A stretch of DNA of 64,000 nt, from the NCBI RefSeq assembly GCF_900112205.1, contig NZ_FOKW01000002.1:186001-250000 (forward strand), read 5' to 3'. The notes under the pieces were generated by a model. It was not told where the DNA came from. It did no database searches and saw only the letters and a program-made list of their open reading frames with translations. The stretch's first letter is position 1, and the number at the start of each line of letters is the position of its first letter. A program made the translations under genes and the position numbers. The DNA is from Natronobacterium haloterrestre (GTDB taxonomy: Archaea > Halobacteriota > Halobacteria > Halobacteriales > Natrialbaceae). Below are positions 53,834-61,866 of the stretch, in pieces.

Positions 53834-56038
53834 ATGTCCGATCGCCTTCTTCGTCTCCTCTCGCGTCCGATCCGGAGCGATCGCGTCGATCGGCCCACCC
53901 TGTACGCGTTCTGTATCGCCGCCCTCGCCGGCGCGGCCGTCTTCGTTGTCGCGACACAGCTGTTTCCCTACCACTCGAGCAACGACGACGAGGCGGTCTA
54001 TCTCATGCAGGCCGCCATGCTACTCGAGGGGCAACTCGAGCTGTACGTCGGCGACCTCGTCGACGCGTTCCGGCCCTGGTTCTTCGTCGAGGACGGCGGC
54101 CGGCTCTACCCGAAGTACTCGCCGGTGCCCGCGGCGATGTACGCCGCCACGATGGCCGTCTTCGGCGAGCCCCGCGTGACGCTCGCGATCGTCGCGGCGG
54201 GCAACGCGGCACTCACGTACGTTCTGGGATCGCAGGTCTTCGACCGACGGGTGGGCGTCGTCGCCGCCGCGCTCTTCGCGGCCTCCCCGCTTGCACTGCT
54301 GACCTCGTCGGTCTTTCTCCCGTACGCGCCGACGACGCTCTTCAATCTCGCGTTCGCCGTCGCGTACCTGCGAGGCGTCCGCACCGGGCGGCTCCGCGAC
54401 GCGGCGCTCGCGGGCGTCGCGATCGGGCTGGCCTTCTTCGCCAGGCCCTACACCGCCGTCCTGTTTGCCGCGCCGTTCATCGGACACGCGCTGTGGCAGG
54501 TGACCGGCTCGCTTCGCCGGGAGTGGGACGGGACGGTCGCGCTCCGGGCGCTGCCGGATCCGGTCCGGCGACACGCCGTCACCGGGCTGTTCGGGCTGGC
54601 CTTCGTCGGCCTGACGCTCGCGTACAACGCCCGCGTAACCGGCTCGCCGCTGCTCTTTCCCTACGAGGCGTTCGCGCCGCTGGACGGTCCCGGCTTCGGC
54701 TACCGCGAGATCCAGGGTCACTCGATCGAGTACACGCCGGCCCTGGCGCTCGAGGCCAACGGTTACGTCCTCTGGTACTTCGCGACACGGTGGTTCGTCG
54801 CGGGGCCGATCGGGACGCTCGCGGCGCTGGCCGGTCTCGTGCTCGCGCTGAGACGGTGGGCCCCGTCGACGTCGGGCCTCGAGCGGACGCTCGACGGGGA
54901 CCGAACCGCCGGGATCCTCCTGGCCGCCCTGTTCGTCACCGTCCCGCTCGGCAACCTCGCGTTCTGGGGCAACTTCAACGTCCTCGCGACGATGAACGAC
55001 CCGACGAACGGGCTGATCTCGCAGTTCGGCCCCTTCTACCACTTCGACCTGCTCGCGCCGCTGTCGATCTTCGCCGCGTTCGGCTTCGTCGCGGGCTGGC
55101 GACGCCTCCGCGACGCGGCGATCCGTGAGCGGATCCCGGAACCGACCGCGCGGAACGCTCGCCGCCTCGCGCTCGCCGCCCTCGTCACCAGCGCCCTCGT
55201 CGTCGGGGGCGTCAACGCCGCCCTGCTCGCCGGGCCGGTCGAACGCAACGCGGCTCACACCGAGCGGTACGAGACGGCCTACGAACCGTTCGAGCAACGG
55301 GACGTCGAGAACGCGCTCGTCTTCCTGCCGACGCCGTACGGCCAGTGGCAGGGCCACCCCTTCCAGGCGCTTCGCAACGATCCCGGCCTCGACGGCGAGG
55401 CCGTCTACGCCCTCGAGGGCGACCCCGAACACGACTTCGCGGTGCTCGAGGCCTATCCCGACCGGGACTACTACCGCTATGACTACCGCGGCGAGTGGAC
55501 GGCCGGGCCGGACGAACCCGTGATCCCGAAACTCGAGCCGCTCGAGGTCCGGGAGGGCGAAACCCTCGCCGGCGAGACGGTCGTCGGCGTCCCGGATCGA
55601 GTCTCCCGGGCGTCGATCCGCCTCGCGAGCAACGGCTCGACGGCCTGGCACACCGTCGACGACCCGGGCGATTCGCTCGCCGTCGACTGGGAACTGCGGG
55701 CCGGGGCCGGCGACGCGACCGACAACGGCACCGCGCCGGCCGTCGCCTCCCTCGACGTGCCGGACGAGGGAAGCGCGGCCCCCTCGGTGGCGCTCGAGGA
55801 GACGGACGAGGTAGTCCTGACGATCACGCTCGTCCAGTCCGACGGAGGGACGTTCACCTACCGCCAGGCGACGACCGTCCGGGCGACCGACGACGGGATT
55901 GCCGCCGTCTGGCCCCCCGAACGGACCGGTTGCCGACTGGTCACCGAGTGCGGGCGCGAGGGCACGTACCTGCCCGATCGGCCGGACGTCCACCCCGAGT
56001 GGGAGCGGTTCGAGACGCGACTCGAGCCGGCGGACTGA
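53834..56038 (+). CDS. Membrane glycosyltransferase, GT39/ArnT-PMT-like
   Basis: A 734-residue protein with about ten to twelve predicted membrane helices to residue 480 and a soluble C-terminal domain. The first loop has the DDE motif in SSNDDEAVYLMQAAMLLEG (17-residue stretch), as in PMT/ArnT glycosyltransferases that use polyprenyl-phosphate sugars as donors. The C-terminal region has beta-rich segments with ASIRLASNGSTAWH and an acidic tail with GCRLVTECGREG. It lies 33 bases after fbpA, so it is likely in the same iron-controlled unit. Acceptor unknown: a lipid, protein or glycan at the outer face. Confidence 0.8.
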   Translation: MSDRLLRLLSRPIRSDRVDRPTLYAFCIAALAGAAVFVVATQLFPYHSSNDDEAVYLMQAAMLLEGQLELYVGDLVDAFRPWFFVEDGGRLYPKYSPVPAAMYAATMAVFGEPRVTLAIVAAGNAALTYVLGSQVFDRRVGVVAAALFAASPLALLTSSVFLPYAPTTLFNLAFAVAYLRGVRTGRLRDAALAGVAIGLAFFARPYTAVLFAAPFIGHALWQVTGSLRREWDGTVALRALPDPVRRHAVTGLFGLAFVGLTLAYNARVTGSPLLFPYEAFAPLDGPGFGYREIQGHSIEYTPALALEANGYVLWYFATRWFVAGPIGTLAALAGLVLALRRWAPSTSGLERTLDGDRTAGILLAALFVTVPLGNLAFWGNFNVLATMNDPTNGLISQFGPFYHFDLLAPLSIFAAFGFVAGWRRLRDAAIRERIPEPTARNARRLALAALVTSALVVGGVNAALLAGPVERNAAHTERYETAYEPFEQRDVENALVFLPTPYGQWQGHPFQALRNDPGLDGEAVYALEGDPEHDFAVLEAYPDRDYYRYDYRGEWTAGPDEPVIPKLEPLEVREGETLAGETVVGVPDRVSRASIRLASNGSTAWHTVDDPGDSLAVDWELRAGAGDATDNGTAPAVASLDVPDEGSAAPSVALEETDEVVLTITLVQSDGGTFTYRQATTVRATDDGIAAVWPPERTGCRLVTECGREGTYLPDRPDVHPEWERFETRLEPAD

Positions 56039-56158
56039 TCCGGTCTGCGGTACGATTTTCCGGCCTGACCGGGAAAGTTCGCGGTCGGCAACACGTAGTT
56101 CGCACGAGAACCGATCACCGAACCAATACTTTACGTGTCGGCGTGCGTAGTCGGTCGC

Positions 56159-56266
56159 ATGACCGATGCCGGGTCCGAGCGCTCGACCGACGACGACGAG
56201 GAGGAGAGTTCAGGCTGGTTCGATATCGTGCTCGACGTCGTCCTCGAGTCGCTCGGGTTCTTCTAG
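56159..56266 (+). CDS. Small acidic protein with C-terminal amphipathic helix (35 aa)
   Basis: ATG at 56159 gives an acidic segment (TDDDEEESSGWF) and a hydrophobic end (DIVLDVVLESLGFF). CCAATACTTTACG (56123-56135) sits 25-35 bases upstream and makes a good box A, so a leaderless transcript is likely. The stop TAG (56264-56266) overlaps the stop of the convergent GT2 gene in a shared CTAG (56263-56266). Function unknown. Short proteins of this type can act as membrane-associated regulators; that is inference. Confidence 0.55.
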   Translation: MTDAGSERSTDDDEEESSGWFDIVLDVVLESLGFF

Positions 56267-57081
56267 TCCGTCCGGTGTGGTAGCTCCCGAAGCCGCTCCT
56301 CGAGCGCGACCTTGACGATCGAGCGGCCGATCTCGAGGCCGCCCTGGATCGGGTCGAGCTTGGTTTCGCCGGCGCGCTCGCGGTACTCGATCGGGTGTTC
56401 GCGGATATCGTAGCCGCGCATCAGCGGCCGGATCAGGAGCTCGGCCGAGAGACCGGTGTTTTCGGTCCACTCGATCGACTCGACGACCTCGCGGCGGTAG
56501 GCGCGCATCCCCGTCGTGGTGTCGTGCACACGGGTCCCCATCAGGACGCTCGCGACCGCCGCGAAGAGGTGGTTGCCAAGCCGATTGAACGCGGGCATCG
56601 CCTCCGCGCCGTGGTAGAGCCGGTCGCCGCTGACCACGTCGTACCCCCGGTTGATCAACTCGAGGAACTCCGGAAGCTGTTCCATCGGGTAGGTGTCGTC
56701 ACAGTCGGCCGTGACGACGATCGGCCGGTCGGGTTCTAAGATCGCCGCGCGGACGGCGACGCCGTACCCCTGGGGCTCCTGTTCGATCACGGTCGCGCCG
56801 TGCTCGCGGGCGATCTCGGGCGTGCGGTCCGAGGAGCCGTCGACGCAGACGACCTCCGCTTTCCCGTCCGTGATCTCCTCGACGTCCGACAGCACGGTGC
56901 CGATGGCTTCCTCCTCGTTGTACGTTCCCATGACGACGCTGACGTCCTCGAACGTGAACCGGTCGCTGCCGGCCCCGTCGATCGCCTCGGGCGTCGATCC
57001 GTCCGCGTCGCTTGCGTCTTCGTCTGTCGGTGCGATAGCGTCCCGCGTTCCGTCCCCGCCTGTCGTGTCCGTACTACTCAT
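56263..57081 (-). CDS. GT2 family glycosyltransferase (dolichol-phosphate-sugar-synthase-like)
   Basis: A 272-residue enzyme. After an acidic leader (1-42) it starts SVVMGTYNEEEAIG, then has VVCVDGSSDRTPEI, the DxD motif in VTADCDDTYPM, and later HDTTTGMRAYRREV and GLSAELLIRPLMRGYDI, all typical of DPM1/GtrB-type GT2 enzymes. No C-terminal membrane helices are seen, so it works at the inner face. It would transfer a sugar from a nucleotide donor to dolichol phosphate, which the GT39-like enzyme could then use. Operator 4 precedes it. Confidence 0.87.
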   Translation of the reverse strand: MSSTDTTGGDGTRDAIAPTDEDASDADGSTPEAIDGAGSDRFTFEDVSVVMGTYNEEEAIGTVLSDVEEITDGKAEVVCVDGSSDRTPEIAREHGATVIEQEPQGYGVAVRAAILEPDRPIVVTADCDDTYPMEQLPEFLELINRGYDVVSGDRLYHGAEAMPAFNRLGNHLFAAVASVLMGTRVHDTTTGMRAYRREVVESIEWTENTGLSAELLIRPLMRGYDIREHPIEYRERAGETKLDPIQGGLEIGRSIVKVALEERLRELPHRTD

Positions 57082-57113
57082 TGGCGGTACTCTCGTCCGG
57101 TCGCACTTAGGTT

Positions 57114-57129
57114 TTTAGGTTTGCCTAAA
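57114..57129. promoter_or_regulatory. DtxR/IdeR-like operator 4 (perfect), GT2 promoter
   Basis: TTTAGG-TTTG-CCTAAA, a perfect palindrome that extends by one base on each side. It lies 33-48 bases upstream of the GT2 ATG, in the 60-base gap after the GMC oxidoreductase stop. It gives the GT2 gene its own iron-responsive start within the minus-strand gene series. Box A is probably CTAAAAACC, overlapping the arm. Confidence 0.8.
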
Positions 57130-57141
57130 ACAGGTCGGCGG

Positions 57142-58770
57142 TCAGACCGATTCGAGGACGTGATCCGTCGCCTTCAGTGCCAGCGTGGCGATCGTCAGCG
57201 TCGGGTTCATCGCCCCACCGGTCGGGAAGACGGAACTCGAGGCGATCCAGCAGTTCTCGAGGTCGTGGGTCCGCAGGTCGGGACCGACGACGCTCTCCGT
57301 CGGGTCCGTTCCCATCCGCGTCGTCCCCATGTGGTGGTAGGCCGGGCCGGTGTCCTCGGGTCCGACCTGCCAGGTGATCTCCGCGCCCAGTTCCTCGAGG
57401 AGTTCCCGCTGGATCTCGTTGACGCGTTCGATGGTCCGCAGCGCCCGGTCGCCCACGTTCCAGTGGACGTCCGGCACCGGATTGCCGCGGTCGTCGGTGC
57501 GGTCGTAGTCGAGCGCGACGTAGCTGTCCTCGCGGGGGAGTTGCTCGACCAGCGCCCCCAGGCCGACGTGGTTCCCGTACTCCGACCGGAGCCGCTCGAG
57601 CAGGTCGTCGCCCCAGTCGTCGCCGGAAAGCGCCATCTCGACCGGCGAGGGGCCGTCGTAGTTGAAGAACTCGAGTTTGAACGGCGCGAACTCCGCGTCG
57701 GCCCCGTCGTAGAACTGGTGGGACTCGCTGGTGAGGAAGCCGACGTGGTTCTGTCGCGTCGGTTCGTCGAGCAGGCCGCCCATCCCCGCGAAGAGGTGGT
57801 CCATGAAGTACCGCCCGACCAGGCCGCTCGAGTTCGCGAGCCCGTCGGGGTAGTGGCTCGACTCCGAGAGCAACAGCAGACGCGGGGTTTCGACGCCGCC
57901 GCAGGCGATCACGAAGGCGTCGGCCGCCTGGCGGTACTCTCCGTCGGGCGTCGCGTAGACGGCCGCGTCGATCGCGTCCGGCCCGTGCTCGAGTCGCTGG
58001 ACGGGCGCGCGGTCGATCACGGTCGCGCCCTTGCTCTCGGCCCGCTCGACGTGGACCGTCGCGTCGTACTTCGCGCCGGAGGGACAGACCGGCTGGCAGG
58101 TGCCGTAGCCGACGCAGGCGCTCCGGTCGTCGTAGGGCTCGGAGTTGCGGGCGTTGGGGACCGAGTGCATCTCGATCCCGAGTTCGTCGCAGGCCTCGGC
58201 GAACAGCCCGTCGCTGTAGGACGGCGGGAACGCCTCCATCGGGAACGGCTCCTCGCGGGGCGGCGCGAACGGGTTGTCCTCGCCGCCGGCGACGCCGAGT
58301 TCCCGCTCGGCCTCGGCGTAGTAGGGACGGAGGTCGTCGTACTCGAGGGGCCAGTCGACGCCGACGCCCCGGGCCGTCTCGGAGCGGAAGTCGTCCTCGT
58401 GCAGGCGCATCACCATCCCCTGCCAGTGCAGCGTCGAGCCGCCGACACCTTTCACGCGGGCGTGGTTGAGCGGATAGAACCACTCGCCGCTCGCCGAGTG
58501 GGCGTCCCGCTCGGGGTCGCCGTCCCAGACGTCCGGCCGGTCGTATGCGGGCCGGATCGCACGCTCCTGCCGGGCGAGCCTGTCGTCGAAATCGAAGCGC
58601 GGCCCCGCCTCGAGGACGACGACTTCCCGGCCGGCCTGGGCGAGTCGCTCCGCGACGATGCCGCCGGCCGGTCCCGCGCCGATCACGCAGACATCGGCGT
58701 CCTCGACGGGCGAGCGGTCGGCCGCGCCGTCGGCGGGGCTTGCGGATTCGGCCGGGGGTCGCCCGCTCAT
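57142..58770 (-). CDS. GMC family flavin oxidoreductase
   Basis: A 542-residue flavoprotein. The FAD motif CVIGAGPAGGIVAERLAQAG (20 residues) is near residue 30. GMC-type signatures include VGGSTLHWQGMVMRL and the C-terminal GPAYHHMGTTRMG with His (active-site base region) and CWIASSSVFPTGGAMNPTLT. It has no signal peptide. Together with the upstream subunit-3-like gene it resembles gluconate 2-dehydrogenase, an enzyme that oxidises a sugar or alcohol and passes electrons to the membrane. Cytochrome subunit is absent. It starts 13 bases after the upstream gene stop. Confidence 0.88.
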   Translation of the reverse strand: MSGRPPAESASPADGAADRSPVEDADVCVIGAGPAGGIVAERLAQAGREVVVLEAGPRFDFDDRLARQERAIRPAYDRPDVWDGDPERDAHSASGEWFYPLNHARVKGVGGSTLHWQGMVMRLHEDDFRSETARGVGVDWPLEYDDLRPYYAEAERELGVAGGEDNPFAPPREEPFPMEAFPPSYSDGLFAEACDELGIEMHSVPNARNSEPYDDRSACVGYGTCQPVCPSGAKYDATVHVERAESKGATVIDRAPVQRLEHGPDAIDAAVYATPDGEYRQAADAFVIACGGVETPRLLLLSESSHYPDGLANSSGLVGRYFMDHLFAGMGGLLDEPTRQNHVGFLTSESHQFYDGADAEFAPFKLEFFNYDGPSPVEMALSGDDWGDDLLERLRSEYGNHVGLGALVEQLPREDSYVALDYDRTDDRGNPVPDVHWNVGDRALRTIERVNEIQRELLEELGAEITWQVGPEDTGPAYHHMGTTRMGTDPTESVVGPDLRTHDLENCWIASSSVFPTGGAMNPTLTIATLALKATDHVLESV

Positions 58771-58783
58771 GCGTTCACCCCCG

Positions 58784-59332
58784 TCACGGTTCCGGCCCCC
58801 GCTGGTAGGTGTCCATCCCGCCGGGGTGTCCCTGCGGGTTCTCGATGCCGACGAGTTCGCCGCCGGTCGGCGAGGCGTACAGCGCCAGCAACAGTTCGTT
58901 GACGACGTAGTACCGGACCCGCTCGGCGGTCGTCCCGTCGGGGTCCTCGTCGGCCGTGTCGGCCCCCACTTCCCGGAGGAACGACTCGCGGCCGCCGGCC
59001 GAGAGCGTCGCGAACCGGGCGCCGTACCACGCCTCGGCCAACTCGTCGACTTTTGCGACCGTCTCGTCCAGCGCGGTCGCGTGGGTCGGATCCTCGAGTC
59101 GGCCCTCGAGGAAGGCCCCCACGAACTCCTCGATGCCGGTCACCTCCCGTGGATAGACGACCTCGGCGGCAGCGAGCAGCGTCTCCCGGATCCGGTCGGC
59201 GTCGACGGTCTCCGCCCGGGCGTCCGCGTCCCCGCTTGCGCCCCAGTCCGACCGGTCGAGGCCGGCCACCGCGGCCCCGCCGACCCCCAGCGCGGCGAGC
59301 GCCGCGACCGCATCCCGTCTTGTCAGCTCCAT
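58784..59332 (-). CDS. Gluconate 2-dehydrogenase subunit 3-like, Tat-exported
   Basis: A 182-residue protein. The N-terminus MELTRRDAVAALAALGVGGA carries a twin-arginine signal and a hydrophobic stretch, so export through Tat is expected. The rest matches subunit 3 of gluconate 2-dehydrogenase (YPREVTGIEEFVGAFLEGRL, EVVYPRE). In the known complexes this small subunit is the only one with a signal peptide and it carries the folded flavin subunit along. The pair could therefore act outside the membrane. Its start is 9 bases from operator 5. Confidence 0.82.
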   Translation of the reverse strand: MELTRRDAVAALAALGVGGAAVAGLDRSDWGASGDADARAETVDADRIRETLLAAAEVVYPREVTGIEEFVGAFLEGRLEDPTHATALDETVAKVDELAEAWYGARFATLSAGGRESFLREVGADTADEDPDGTTAERVRYYVVNELLLALYASPTGGELVGIENPQGHPGGMDTYQRGPEP

Positions 59333-59340
59333 ACGTTCGG

Positions 59341-59356
59341 ATTAGGCAAACCTAAA
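59341..59356. promoter_or_regulatory. DtxR/IdeR-like operator 5 (one mismatch), divergent dehydrogenase / fbpB promoter
   Basis: ATTAGG-CAAA-CCTAAA lies between two divergent genes. On the minus strand it is 9-24 bases before the dehydrogenase subunit ATG, with a box A (TATAAGG) just upstream of it; on the plus strand CTTATACC (59359-59366) precedes the FbpB-like permease by about 50 bases. One palindrome may therefore control both directions. Confidence 0.75.
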
Positions 59357-59412
59357 CCCTTATACCCGTTGAAACGGGATTTCCGAACACGAACTCACTC
59401 CCGACTACCCCT

Positions 59413-61044
59413 ATGAAATCTCTCCTCTCAGTCCGCCGTTATACGTCGAACGACGAACTGCCGCTCGGGCTGACGCTGCTGTCGGGGGCCATCGCCGCGG
59501 CGATGCTGTTTCCGCTGACGTGGCTCCTCGTCGAGGCCACCCGGGTCGACACCGGCCGCGCGTGGGAGATGTTCGTCCGGACCGAGACCCTCGAAATCCT
59601 CACCAACAGTCTCCTGTTGATGGCTGCGGTGACCCTCTTTTCCGTGCTGCTCGGCGTTCCCCTGGCCTGGCTCACCGTCCAGACGGACCTCCCCTTCCGC
59701 CGGTTCTGGTCCGTCGTCGTCGCCCTGCCGCTGGTCGTCCCCAGTTACATCGGCGCGTTCGCGTTCGTCTCGGCTTTCGGCCCTCGTGGGGAGTTCCAGT
59801 CGATCCTCGAGCCACTGGGCGTCGAACAACTCCCCGAGATCTACGGATTGAGCGGTGCGACGCTGGTCATCACGCTCTACACCTATCCCTACGTCTACCT
59901 GACGACCCGCGCCGCCCTCCTCTCGTTCGATACGACGCTGCTCGACGCTGCCCGGACGCTCAACCACGACACCTGGACCGCGTTCCGCCGTGTCACGCTC
60001 CCGCAGATCCGTCCCGCGGTCGTCGCCGGTGCCCTGCTCGCGGCGCTGTACTCCGTCTCCGACTTCGGGACGCCCGCGATCATGCAACTCCCGGTGTTCA
60101 CCCGCCAGATCTACGTCGAGTTCAACGCCTGGAACCGGGACTATGCCTCGCTGCTCTCCCTCCAACTGCTCGCGATCGTACTCGTCGTGCTGGCACTGGA
60201 GTGGCGCGTCCGGCGGGGCGACTCGAGTCGCGGCGGCGGTGGCGGCGAGGGAACGGGCGGCGGTCCGGTCGTCGAACTCGGCGCCTGGCGCTGGCCGGCG
60301 ATGGCGCTGCCCGCGGCGGTGACGGGGATCGCGCTCGCGGTCCCGCTGTGGATCCTCGGGCTCTGGCTCGTCACCGCCGACCCGAACGCCAGGCCCGAAC
60401 TGGCGTTCGAACTCGAGTACGCGATGAACTCCGTGCTGGTGGCCGGCGCGGCCGCACTGGTGGCCGTCCTCGCCGCCCTGCCGGTGGCGTACTTCGCCGC
60501 CCGGAACGACTCACTGGTCTCGACCGTGCTCGAGCGGGCCACGTACGTCGGCTTCGCGGTGCCGGGCATCGTCCTGGGGCTGGCACTGGTCTACTTCGCG
60601 ACCGGCTACGAGTCGCTGAACCTCTCGTTCGCCCCGACGCTCTACCAGACGCTGCCGCTTTTGATCTTCGCCTACGTGGTCCGCTTCATGCCCCAGGCCG
60701 TCGGCTCGATCCGGACCACGACGCTGCAGGTCGACCCCAAACTGGTCGAGGCCGCCCGCACGCTCGGCGAGACGCCGACCCGGACGTTCCGGAAGATCAC
60801 ATTGCCGCTGATCGCGCCGGGGATGACCGCCGGCGCTGCGCTCGTGTTCCTGACGACGATGAAGGAGTTGCCCGCGACGCTGTTTCTCCGGCCGACGGGC
60901 TTCGACACCCTCGTCACCGTCATCTGGCGGGCCCAGGAGGCCGCCTACTTCCAGTACGCCGCGATCCCTGCACTCATGCTGCTCGTCGTGTCGGGACTCT
61001 CGATGGTCGTGCTCCTCTCGCAGGGGGGCCGCGAGGGCCTCTAA
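59413..61044 (+). CDS. Ferric-iron ABC transporter permease (FbpB-like, two fused domains)
   Basis: A 543-residue permease of about 12 predicted membrane helices in two homologous halves. Each half has an EAA loop: LDAARTLNHDTWTAFRRVTLP near residues 176-196 (core LDAARTLNHDTW) and VEAARTLGETPTRTFRKITLP near 450. Such fused permeases form a complete channel with one ATPase dimer, as in FbpB/SfuB. The ATPase is missing here. The partner is the FbpA-like lipoprotein at 52679. Its end overlaps that of the convergent SRAP gene by four bases. Confidence 0.9.
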   Translation: MKSLLSVRRYTSNDELPLGLTLLSGAIAAAMLFPLTWLLVEATRVDTGRAWEMFVRTETLEILTNSLLLMAAVTLFSVLLGVPLAWLTVQTDLPFRRFWSVVVALPLVVPSYIGAFAFVSAFGPRGEFQSILEPLGVEQLPEIYGLSGATLVITLYTYPYVYLTTRAALLSFDTTLLDAARTLNHDTWTAFRRVTLPQIRPAVVAGALLAALYSVSDFGTPAIMQLPVFTRQIYVEFNAWNRDYASLLSLQLLAIVLVVLALEWRVRRGDSSRGGGGGEGTGGGPVVELGAWRWPAMALPAAVTGIALAVPLWILGLWLVTADPNARPELAFELEYAMNSVLVAGAAALVAVLAALPVAYFAARNDSLVSTVLERATYVGFAVPGIVLGLALVYFATGYESLNLSFAPTLYQTLPLLIFAYVVRFMPQAVGSIRTTTLQVDPKLVEAARTLGETPTRTFRKITLPLIAPGMTAGAALVFLTTMKELPATLFLRPTGFDTLVTVIWRAQEAAYFQYAAIPALMLLVVSGLSMVVLLSQGGREGL

Positions 61045-61754
61045 CCCGTCTCGAGGGGCTCGATCAGCGACGGTTCGTCGATCGAGGGATCGTTGACCGC
61101 CGTCGAGACCGGGTACGCCCGCATCCCGTCGGCCGGGTACGGCTCCAGCAGGTCGCGGCCCTCGTCGCCGTCGCCCTCGAGCCACCGCCGTTCGTCCTCG
61201 GGTTCGAGGATCACCGCCATCCGGTGGTGTAAGTCCGCGACCAGGTCGTTCGGCTCGGTCGTAATGACCGTGAACGTCTCGAGCGGGCCGTCCTTCCGTC
61301 CGGCGTCGTCGCTGCCGCCGCCGAAGGCGTCCAGCCCCGCCTGGGTCGTCGCCTCGTCCGGCTCCCACCGTTCCCACAGGCCCGCCATCGCGAACGGCCG
61401 GTCGTCCTCGAGGGCGACGCGATACGGCTGTTTTCCGTCTGCCGTCTCGACCCACTCGTAGAACCCGTCAGCGGGGACGAGACACCGACGGGACTCGTAG
61501 GCCTCGCGGAAACTCGGCTTCTCGTCGACCGTCTCCGCGCGGGCGTTGATGAGTCCGCCGCTGTCGTCGTCGGCCCACGACGGGACGAGCCCCCACTCGA
61601 GCCGTCGTGCGACGCCGGGATCGGCGTCGGTGATCACGGGAAGCCGCTGGCCCGGGGCCATGTTGTATCGCGGGGAGAACGAGTCGGGAGCAGTCGCGTC
61701 GAATCGCTCCTCGAAGTCGTCGCGCTCGAGGGTGAGGGTGTACCGGCCGCACAT
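61041..61754 (-). CDS. SRAP-domain protein (YedK/HMCES family)
   Basis: A 237-residue protein from the ATG at 61754. It starts MCGRYTL, so that Cys2 becomes the N-terminal residue after methionine removal. Other catalytic residues fit: NARAETV (Asn), ADGFYEW (Glu), and LHHRMAVIL (His). SRAP proteins form a thiazolidine crosslink with abasic sites in single-stranded DNA and protect them from breakage. Acidic insertion around 150-170 is a halophilic feature. The upstream frame extension to 61781 was rejected since it would hide Cys2. Confidence 0.93.
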   Translation of the reverse strand: MCGRYTLTLERDDFEERFDATAPDSFSPRYNMAPGQRLPVITDADPGVARRLEWGLVPSWADDDSGGLINARAETVDEKPSFREAYESRRCLVPADGFYEWVETADGKQPYRVALEDDRPFAMAGLWERWEPDEATTQAGLDAFGGGSDDAGRKDGPLETFTVITTEPNDLVADLHHRMAVILEPEDERRWLEGDGDEGRDLLEPYPADGMRAYPVSTAVNDPSIDEPSLIEPLETG

Positions 61755-61866
61755 GCATCCTACTGTGTGCTCCTGGGTCAAACTGGTTCCGCTCGAGTAT
61801 CGAACCGCCAGAACAGGGATACCAACTGTCGAACCGCTTCGGTCGAAACGTCCGTTTCTCGCTTCG

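Noticed and set aside
54020-55993. Long minus-strand frame of 657 codons opposite the GT39-like gene
   Set aside because: Arginine- and glycine-rich antisense shadow of a GC-rich gene. The plus strand encodes a coherent membrane protein.
56800-58902. Plus-strand frame of 700 codons opposite the GMC oxidoreductase
   Set aside because: No domain, and it runs antisense through three units with clear protein motifs on the minus strand.
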